DNA from: Morinoia aosen
Taxonomy: Eukaryota; Arthropoda; Malacostraca; Amphipoda; Talitridae
Reading direction: 5' to 3'
Length of the DNA: 64,000 bases
Assembly (NCBI GenBank): GCA_030386875.1
Contig: CM059567.1
Coordinates: 54,482,020-54,546,019, forward strand
Shown here: in pieces, positions 63,001 through 64,000 of the stretch
Layout: the number at the start of each line of letters is the position of its first letter
Position numbering within the stretch: the first letter of the stretch is position 1
Program-made: the position numbers and the translations under genes
The notes under the pieces: generated by a model
The model's input: only the letters and a program-made list of their open reading frames with translations
Databases searched by the model: none
Told to the model about the DNA's origin: nothing

Positions 63001-64000
63001 GTCTGAAGGTTATATAAATAAATAGTGTTTACTTTCTGTGCAATTTTGCACCCAAGACATCTCATGAACATTATTGCATTGCAACATGCTTCAGAGATCT
63101 GAAGTTTAGAACTATGTTTTTGCAAAATCATTTGCATACCTGGATCGCCCGGAGTTTTGCGCCGCTGCTTTTTTATTCTTTATTTTGATACTTGCGCCGT
63201 TGCATCAGAGCACTCACCCGTGATGTCAAGACAGAGTAAGAGCCGTGCCTTCTCTGAACATGTAAGCTTCAAACACTGAGGTAGATAAAAGTTTCATCCG
63301 ATTGAAGTCTTCACTTTTAGGACTGATTAATTCAGGAGCAGGAACTACATTAAAGGCTCAGAAAAATTACGTAAAGACTCAGGGTGTGCGCTACGATGCT
63401 ACGATTCGACATGTTTTCTGTTAGCGTTTTTTTGCTTAACACCTACATAATGACAGAGGCGCTCAAACAATGGAAGGTTTATGTTGACGATCTGTCTTTA
63501 TTTCAGTTTTTTGTCACCCTATTTTTTACCCCCTTGCATCATAACACTGAGGTGCTCACTCGATACAATTTAAGGCTTGCGCCAAACGTTTGTGCTTTAT
63601 TTCAATTGTCTCGCAGCACGTTTTTGTATGCGCACACACGCTGCAAGACTCATGCCACGGTAGAAGAAGCAAGGTTAGGTCATTTCTATAGGAGAAAATA
63701 CACCTCTTGTTCGGCTAGCCAATAGAAAAGCCTTATTTCAAACATACTTTATGACGTCACCAAAACGCCATGTCGTGATGCCAATAATGGAGCCCGATTT
63801 GGGGGTATCAGTGCTACCAAATGCGATATGAGCGCTGGTATTGGTTCGTCGCCGTGACGTCAGCAAAACCACACCGTCAACGAAAAAAGACTGGTTTGAA
63901 CCTACCTTGTTTCCTCTACCGTGATTTATGCCGACCGTCTGTGCTTGATTTCAACACTTGCAGCTCAGCACCGAGATACTCACACGCGACGTCGAGCCTG
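14027..64000 (-). CDS. Multi-Ig / FN3 transmembrane adhesion receptor, nephrin/Sticks-and-stones-like (15 exons, 5' partial)
   Basis: This is the only host gene I can support. Spliced on the minus strand from 63984-64000, 58809-58998, 54488-54630, 50056-50158, 41381-41532, 40767-40890, 37011-37162, 31813-31997, 26278-26442, 22441-22734, 20999-21140, 18174-18320, 17225-17334, 15300-16383 and 14027-15093, every junction has GT/AG ends and compatible phase, giving about 1357 residues to a TGA stop. Seen: the tail of one Ig domain, four further Ig domains, one FN3 domain, one TM helix and a long low-complexity cytoplasmic tail. Known: nephrin, SNS, Hibris and SYG-2 are cell-surface receptors with several Ig domains and one FN3 domain that bind Kirre/Neph-type partners between cells. 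Inferred: membership of this group, from the SNPxxNITW and AANPGPIRYxW signatures and domain order. Alternatives are another arthropod IgSF receptor such as a Sidestep-like or Turtle-like protein; both fit less well (no GPPxPxxNC linker, one FN3 rather than two). The signal peptide and first Ig domains must lie beyond 64000. Confidence 0.85.
15300..16383 (-). CDS. Exon w14: cytoplasmic tail, His- and Ser-rich
   Basis: A long open exon of 361 codons between acceptor CATTTTTGACAG and donor GTGAGT (phase 0 to 1). It begins GNHFEDDEQTSSLAQSILL. No catalytic domain is visible. There is a histidine-rich stretch near the middle (for example HDHFHHHHHMHQLHS), several methionine- and proline-rich pieces, and scattered tyrosines in polar settings (LPAYKGD, SPNYDKS, LCGYTSD) that could be phosphorylation sites. 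Such long, disordered tails are usual for signalling adhesion receptors, but I found no recognised docking motif. In other frames the same exon throws several shorter open frames, which I regard as shadows. Confidence 0.88.
16384..17224 (-). other. Intron between w13 and w14
   Basis: 841 bp, A+T-rich, phase 0. No coding or repeat content seen. Confidence 0.7.
17225..17334 (-). CDS. Exon w13: juxtamembrane cytoplasmic segment
   Basis: Acceptor ACGTGGCAG, donor GTAAGC, phases 1 to 0. It encodes SSSKTTGIALYPGTPGSD, AEGQHELLAPTPLPAMSA. It has no recognisable domain; it is a short Pro/Ser/Gly-rich piece. Support comes from the exact phase match on both sides, G+C-rich coding bias against an A+T-rich intron background, and the open frame between strong splice sites. 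It could be alternatively spliced: skipping it would change the frame into w14, since its 110 bases are not a multiple of three. Confidence 0.75.
17828..18160. repeat. 46-bp tandem array, about 7 units, just 3' of the TM exon
   Basis: Units begin AAATACACAGAAGTATAAAA and contain AGCAATGAGAACGATCAGAA. The last unit ends about 15 bp from the w12 donor. The units differ by several substitutions, so the array is not new. Confidence 0.93.
18174..18320 (-). CDS. Exon w12: transmembrane segment
   Basis: Encodes TDGHGAGSWRTPR, a hydrophobic helix LLLLILVVTGAALLSLNLAI with IVCF, and then RRRARANSL. A single helix of about 24 residues followed by a basic stop-transfer cluster fixes a type I topology: the Ig and FN3 domains outside, the tail inside. 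Acceptor CGACACCGTCCAG and donor GTAAAC are both in phase 1. The exon stands between two unrelated minisatellites, one of 50-bp units just upstream and one of 46-bp units just downstream. Confidence 0.92.
18330..18645. repeat. 50-bp tandem array, 6 units, just 5' of the TM exon
   Basis: Units contain CACACGTTCCAGAGTAATTG and ATGGATATGGAAAACTCTTG, at 50-bp spacing from about 18340. The first unit lies within 20 bp of the w12 acceptor, in the polypyrimidine and branch-point area. It is unrelated in sequence to the array on the other side of the exon. Confidence 0.95.
18650..19904 (-). other. Intron w11-w12, middle part
   Basis: A+T-rich; no coding or repeat recognised in this part of the 2.7-kb intron. 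Confidence 0.55.
19905..20278. repeat. 74-bp tandem array, about 5 units
   Basis: Units contain CTTACATCACATTGGTTTCA and GCATTAGATGATGAGTTTAC then TGGCAGATTATTTGCGATAT. Units are highly alike, pointing to recent expansion. It lies inside the w11-w12 intron, about 720 bp from the nearest exon. Confidence 0.96.
20850..20990. repeat. 68-bp tandem duplication 3' of w11
   Basis: Two diverged units, each with CCTATAGC or CCTGTAGT, an AAAAAATAGGG core and GGCAGTAC. The second ends within about 10 bp of the w11 donor. Confidence 0.8.
20999..21140 (-). CDS. Exon w11: second half of FN3 domain
   Basis: Encodes VVEIAPGASTWARLTGLQAG, then VTYSFVVAASNEQGTSQPTA and PIAFKMP. This holds the L-x-G-L-x-A-G-x-x-Y tyrosine corner and the A-x-N-x-x-G-x-S turn diagnostic of FN3 domains. 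Acceptor GTGTGTGTAG, donor GTGAGA, phases 0 to 1. Tandem repeats lie directly on both sides: four units of about 50 bp upstream and two units of about 68 bp downstream. Confidence 0.9.
21141..21345. repeat. ~50-bp tandem array, 4 units, 5' of w11
   Basis: Units contain ACGTCGTTATTTCTCT and GCTTCTCATGCACAT with substitutions and small length changes. The array starts directly at the w11 acceptor. Confidence 0.85.
21346..22440 (-). other. Intron w10-w11, remainder
   Basis: Apart from the array at its 3' end, this 1.3-kb intron shows nothing I can name. Confidence 0.55.
22441..22734 (-). CDS. Exon w10: first half of FN3 domain with a long insert
   Basis: Acceptor CCTTTCTGCCAG, donor GTGCGT, phase 0 at both ends, 98 codons. 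It begins VVNVTGDSIVLAWTAG, the A and B strands of an FN3 domain with its core tryptophan, and ends VGYILQYRSELTGKHQ, the C strand. Between them lie roughly 60 residues of polar, low-hydrophobic sequence (for example KARDSSDRSKSASDRNS) where FN3 domains normally have a loop of about ten. No splice pair removing the insert in frame was obvious. The sequence before and after the insert is otherwise a normal FN3 half, completed by w11. Confidence 0.85.
23040..23810 (-). mobile_element. Tc1-like DNA transposon remnant
   Basis: On the minus strand a transposase start at 23588 reads MAEDKELSNDMRKK, followed by pieces SLNTAGNTVRKFKKFGNVI, RFGRPRRLNES and RLHDRARFNFIKTYQEKS, which are the helix-turn-helix, GRPR linker and start of the catalytic region of Tc1-family transposases. 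Several frame changes separate these pieces, and the sequence breaks off around 23048 before most of the DDE domain. At the 5' side, CGCTCAAAAGTATTGGCCAC (minus strand, about 23790-23771) is a typical Tc1-like terminal repeat; the partner end is not found. Non-functional, in the w9-w10 intron. Confidence 0.85.
24058..24480. mobile_element. Nested foldback element
   Basis: Outer inverted repeats of about 60 bp (ACAGTATTCTTCAGC... against ...GGCTGGAGAATACTGT, with TATGAAAAATAGTG and CACTATTTTTCATA inside them) enclose three tandem units of about 115 bp. Each unit is itself a palindrome, for example CTACGGACAATACTACGAG ... with TTACTTAAATACGCGTAGTG. There is no coding capacity. Probably a foldback or long-TIR MITE. 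Confidence 0.85.
24481..26059 (-). other. Intron w9-w10, repeat-poor part
   Basis: A+T-rich with short chance open frames; nothing coding recognised. Confidence 0.55.
26060..26300. repeat. Tandem array copying the end of exon w9 and its donor
   Basis: On the minus strand the exon end CCGCACAACCTCACC with donor GTGAGAATG is followed by three more copies: one with CTCAGC and GTAAGAATG (junction at 26211), one identical over these bases (26157), and one ending GAGAGAATG (26081). Spacing is 67, 54 and 76 bp. Between the copies are ATGATGTTGAGTTTTATC-like segments and a G-rich tract on the plus strand. Confidence 0.93.
26278..26442 (-). CDS. Exon w9: second half of the last Ig domain plus linker to FN3
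   Basis: A phase 0 exon of 55 codons: LEDDLVLWSSRLEVRRVTAR, then DYGRYRCTAHNSLGAGAALY and the proline-rich linker ALHPPIPPPTPHNLT. It carries the D-x-G-x-Y-x-C corner with the second Ig cysteine. The linker leads into the FN3 domain in w10. Codons are extremely G+C-rich. The last 15 coding bases together with the donor GTGAGA are repeated three more times in the intron immediately downstream (see the repeat at 26060-26300). Confidence 0.87.
26443..31439 (-). other. Intron w8-w9, main part
   Basis: About 5 kb. I see only short chance open frames and no domain, RNA gene or clear repeat. Confidence 0.5.
31440..31770. repeat. ~80-bp tandem array, 4 units, 3' of w8
   Basis: Units contain ACTATTTTCCGAACTATTAT, CATAGGTAAACATCACTTTT and AAATCCAATTC with ATTGGG. 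They are clearly diverged. The last ends about 40-45 bp from the w8 donor. Confidence 0.85.
31813..31997 (-). CDS. Exon w8: first half of the membrane-proximal Ig domain
   Basis: The acceptor has a strong pyrimidine tract (CCTCTCCCACATCTCCCCTCAG) and the exon starts 2 nt into a codon, matching the phase 1 end of w7. It encodes AVEVVSGVDIPAGGAGG, WAPLGGLGLLTCFVKAAP, RPTFVWTTENGARLD and SSDKYTVHSTQ. The canonical cysteine is in LTC and the tryptophan in FVW. The stretch between strands A and B is unusually rich in glycine and proline. The donor is GTGAGC in phase 0, unlike the phase 1 or 2 introns that split the upstream Ig domains. A tandem array of about 80-bp units lies just downstream. Confidence 0.83.
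32050..36615 (-). other. Intron w7-w8, main part
   Basis: About 4.5 kb of A+T-rich intron. A loose duplication is visible near 32805-33060 (TTTCTTAATGTATGCTTCAC against TTTCTTAACTTATGCTTCAC). Nothing coding. Confidence 0.5.
36620..36985. repeat. 24-25 bp tandem array, about 13 units, 3' of w7
   Basis: Units read CACCTCGCCCCGTAACAGAA plus TAAC with many variants. The array ends about 25 bp from the w7 donor. Parts keep an open frame (RNRITYTSP repeats on plus), which follows from the unit lacking stops. Confidence 0.93.
37011..37162 (-). CDS. Exon w7: second half of the Ig domain begun in w6
   Basis: Encodes SYIEDKLSEGLGSARLVVKE, then ATRHHTGLYYCHAHNALGTA and PPVATAIIVT. The second Ig cysteine lies in GLYYCHAHNALG, a textbook F strand. 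The donor is GTGAGT in phase 1. The acceptor is a triple tandem site, AAG-CAG-CAG, and all three choices keep the frame and differ only by one or two serines; 37162 is the middle choice. A hAT-like MITE begins about 30 bp upstream of the acceptor, and a 24-25 bp minisatellite begins about 25-45 bp downstream of the donor, so the exon is tightly boxed in by repeats. Confidence 0.88.
37195..37466 (+). mobile_element. hAT-like MITE, copy 1
   Basis: Ends are inverted repeats, CACGGTAGAGGAAACAAGG at left and CCTTGTTTCCTCTATCGTG at right. Flanks TTATGCAC and CTATGCAC match in 7 of 8 bases, as expected of an 8-bp hAT target duplication. 272 bp, no coding capacity. It begins about 30 bp upstream of the w7 acceptor, where the branch point would lie. 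A second copy in reverse orientation is at 63656-63923. Confidence 0.85.
38044..38936. mobile_element. Long inverted repeat of about 890 bp (foldback / long-TIR element)
   Basis: The left half (for example CATACGCCAATGATTACCTG, GACAGCTTAAGCC, CTCGGAGCTTTGAGTGGTAA) recurs reversed in the right half (TTACCACTCAAAGCTCCGAG, GGCTTAAGCTGTC, CAGGTAATCATTGGCGTATG). Arms are roughly 400 bp with scattered mismatches, meeting near 38490 with a short spacer. No transposase. It lies in the w6-w7 intron and could form a large hairpin in the transcript. Confidence 0.93.
39230..39410. repeat. 33-bp tandem array, about 5 units
   Basis: Units such as GTCAGAAATGTCATGTCTAC plus CCATTTTATCAT. As the unit is 11 codons, one frame stays open on each strand; I do not read this as a gene. 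Confidence 0.9.
40301..40398. repeat. Palindrome of about 98 bp
   Basis: Arms ATACGTAAAATGAAAAGAAT with AACCAAT and the reverse ATTGGTTATTCTTTTCATTT with TACGTAT are identical over at least 27 bp and nearly so for about 40. Likely a small MITE. Confidence 0.93.
40767..40890 (-). CDS. Exon w6: first half of an Ig domain
   Basis: Acceptor GTTCTACCCTCAG, donor GTAAAG, phases 1 to 2. It encodes PPEDVHVEKKRFPVSEGG, then VANVECTARGNPNPNLYWSK, with the canonical cysteine in VEC and tryptophan in LYW. The GNPNPNLYW segment is classic for C2/I-set domains in neuronal and muscle adhesion receptors. It joins w5 across the shortest intron of the extracellular part (490 bp), and the Tyr codon completed across that junction gives the YPP linker usual between Ig domains. 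Confidence 0.88.
41094..41395. repeat. ~60-bp degenerate array carrying donor-like copies, 3' of w5
   Basis: Downstream of the true w5 donor (CTGTGAGTGCTCTC, minus strand) two more stretches read TATGTGAGTGCCCTC and TTTGTGAGTGGTCTC, each followed by a related GTTGA(A/G)AAA segment. A short direct repeat CATCAAAAAATCAGCAC lies between. Confidence 0.75.
41381..41532 (-). CDS. Exon w5: second half of the cysteine-less Ig domain
   Basis: Acceptor GCCCTGGCCCAG, donor GTGAGT, phases 2 to 1. The protein continues from w4 as YRWEHYGRLVSESGSELHIS, then RISREEAGTYTVTATSPKGS and the G strand INTSFTLDIL. The core Trp (YRW) and the E-x-G-x-Y tyrosine corner are present, but the residue two after that tyrosine is Val, where Cys is expected. 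Everything else is an ordinary Ig fold sequence, so this looks like a folded domain without its disulfide rather than a broken exon. Donor-like copies lie in the array directly downstream. Confidence 0.88.
41733..43030 (-). other. Intron w4-w5, right of the 29-bp array's lower edge
   Basis: A+T-rich intron with a 128-codon open frame on plus (42166-42552) that lacks protein-like composition or homology I can see. Confidence 0.5.
43035..43765. repeat. 29-bp minisatellite, about 25 units
   Basis: Units ACCTACACATGAATGTACCA plus TGTTTTACG, with two main variants (ACATGAATG and ACATGTATG) interspersed. Length is constant. In the w4-w5 intron, about 1.5 kb from exon w5. Confidence 0.97.
43766..50055 (-). 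other. Intron w4-w5, main part
   Basis: More than 6 kb. Holds a two-unit ~62-bp duplication at about 44873-44965 (AACGTTTAGCACCGC / AACGTTAAGCACTGC) and the degenerate array at 47.86-48.14 kb. No coding or RNA gene recognised. Confidence 0.5.
47860..48140. repeat. Degenerate ~55-bp tandem array
   Basis: Units contain GCAGAACTCGTGGTGAAGAG and TACGTTGCAGTACAAGAACA with much divergence. Open frames on minus (for example RVLHC and LVLQRT repeats) come from the repetition. Confidence 0.75.
50056..50158 (-). CDS. Exon w4: first half of an Ig domain lacking the first cysteine
   Basis: Acceptor TTTCTTCCCTAG, donor GTAAAC, phases 1 to 2. It encodes APVWRESPSELVDVHEGDD and then LLVTAEAAANPGPIR. The A-N-P-G-P-I segment is the B-C region of a nephrin/SNS-type Ig domain. 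The position where the B-strand cysteine normally lies, about five residues before A-N-P, holds a non-cysteine residue in LVTAEAAANP. The other half of the domain (w5) also lacks its cysteine, so the loss is matched. The intron that follows is the longest in the gene, about 8.5 kb. Confidence 0.82.
50159..54487 (-). other. Intron w3-w4
   Basis: 4.3 kb. Several 90-110-codon open frames on both strands, none protein-like. No repeat of note. Confidence 0.5.
54488..54630 (-). CDS. Exon w3: second half of the same Ig domain
   Basis: Encodes LMAATSLLPRSQ, then SLKAQAADNGQVFSCVADNG and the G strand PPVLVNITTRVR. The second Ig cysteine is in the FSC motif, preceded by the usual D-N-G turn. The exon ends in phase 1 at GTGAGA. 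The acceptor is uncertain. AAAG at 54631-54634 gives a start at 54630 and fits the phase 2 end of w2; ACAAG further up (start 54654) also fits and adds QFHFAEQS. The best-looking acceptor, TTCGCAG (start 54637), would break the frame with the w2 donor seen. The acceptor region is copied in the tandem array just upstream. Confidence 0.75.
54640..54893. repeat. ~105-bp tandem array copying the w3 acceptor region
   Basis: About 2.4 units. On minus, the true acceptor region CTACAAGTCAATTTCACTTC then GCAGAAC is matched upstream by TTACAAGTCAATTTCAACTC then CTAGAAC. Units also share CAAGATATCTACTTATGG. Confidence 0.93.
54894..57528 (-). other. Intron w2-w3, main part
   Basis: About 2.6 kb with short open frames only; nothing recognised. 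Confidence 0.5.
57529..58352. repeat. 15-bp minisatellite, about 54 units
   Basis: TTCATTCTTTATGAA repeated with very few variants (TATCATT, TTCCATT, TTTACGAA). The near identity points to recent expansion. It ends about 455 bp from the w2 donor. Confidence 0.98.
58809..58998 (-). CDS. Exon w2: first half of an Ig domain
   Basis: The exon follows an acceptor TTGTGCTGCAG and ends at a GTGAGT donor in phase 2. It encodes SPSRISGVAEPIEVDEGQ, then the B and C strands LICETSSSNPAANITWRARG, with the canonical Ig cysteine in LICE and tryptophan in ITW. It continues RLLTGAKQRISSGEHGGKI. The SNPxxNITW motif is characteristic of nephrin/SNS-type C2 Ig domains. The domain is completed by exon w3. A 15-bp minisatellite of more than 50 units ends about 450 bp downstream in the following intron. 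Confidence 0.85.
58999..60780 (-). other. Intron w1-w2, first part
   Basis: A+T-rich; no coding or repeat recognised. Confidence 0.5.
60783..60870. repeat. Dispersed ~85-bp repeat, copy 1
   Basis: AGTTTCATCCTTTCAATAGA, GAAGTCTTCACTTTTAGGAC, TGATTGATTCAGGAGCAGGA and TTACATTAAAGGCTCAGAAA recur at 63285-63370 with a few differences, same orientation. Directly after this copy is a small hairpin ACTTACGTTTTCTAGAAACG-like (about 60868-60893). Confidence 0.9.
60900..63190 (-). other. Intron w1-w2, second part
   Basis: Short open frames on both strands around 61.1-61.7 kb are not protein-like. Nothing else recognised. Confidence 0.5.
63285..63370. repeat. Dispersed ~85-bp repeat, copy 2
   Basis: Same sequence as at 60783-60870 apart from a few substitutions and a small deletion near the start. 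Family unknown. Confidence 0.9.
63656..63923 (-). mobile_element. hAT-like MITE, copy 2
   Basis: Reverse-orientation copy of the element at 37195-37466, with ends CACGGTAGAAGAAGCAAGG and CCTTGTTTCCTCTACCGTG. Flanks ACTCATGC and ATTTATGC match in 6 of 8 bases. It ends about 60 bp downstream of the w1 donor. Both known copies in the window are therefore beside exons of the same gene. Confidence 0.85.
63984..64000 (-). CDS. Exon w1 (partial): end of an Ig domain
   Basis: Only the last 17 coding bases are in the window. They read RLDVA followed by a phase 1 GTGAGT donor. RLDVA fits the final G strand of an Ig domain, and joining the last base to the first two of exon w2 gives a Phe, so the protein reads LDVAF then SPSRI, the usual end-of-Ig to start-of-Ig linker. 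The upstream part of the domain is beyond the window. A hAT-like MITE ends about 60 bp downstream of this donor. Confidence 0.6.

Overview
The window is 64 kb of animal nuclear DNA, most probably from an arthropod with a large, AT-rich, repeat-loaded genome. The signs are long introns (up to about 8.5 kb), G+C-rich exons in an A+T-rich background, abundant minisatellites, and remains of Penelope-like, Tc1-like, hAT-like and piggyBac-like elements. There is no operon structure and no bacterial-style gene packing.

One real gene was found. It lies on the minus strand, enters from the right edge (64000) and ends at a stop codon at 14027-14029. I reconstructed 15 exons (called w1 to w15 in transcript order) by matching acceptor, donor, reading frame and phase. 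Together they encode about 1357 residues of a type I membrane protein whose 5' end lies outside the window. The order is the end of one Ig domain, four more Ig domains each split over two exons, one fibronectin type III (FN3) domain split over two exons, one transmembrane exon, and a cytoplasmic tail of about 750 residues on three exons. The Ig sequences (SNPxxNITW, AANPGPIRYRW, GNPNPNLYW) and the layout of several Ig plus one FN3 plus TM best fit the nephrin / Sticks-and-stones / Hibris / SYG-2 group of adhesion receptors. That family call is from memory of the family, not from a search.

Layout: 1-3160 holds two convergent Penelope-like fragments. 3160-9015 has nothing I can support. 9020-9870 is a 72-bp minisatellite that is open in frame on both strands. 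10527-10756 is a piggyBac-type MITE with TTAA ends. 14027-64000 is the receptor gene, with its introns full of tandem arrays, two hAT-like MITEs, a Tc1-like remnant (23.0-23.8 kb), a nested foldback element (24.06-24.48 kb) and a long inverted repeat (38.04-38.94 kb).

The most unusual thing is how the tandem arrays are placed. Many start within about 50 bp of an exon, and several copy the splice site itself: three extra copies of an exon end with its donor at 26.08-26.28 kb, donor-like copies at 41.1-41.4 kb, and a copied acceptor at 54.64-54.8 kb. The transmembrane exon sits between two unrelated arrays. Other oddities are an Ig domain lacking both canonical cysteines, an FN3 domain with an insert of roughly 60 residues, and two MITE copies that each lie within about 60 bp of a splice site of this same gene.
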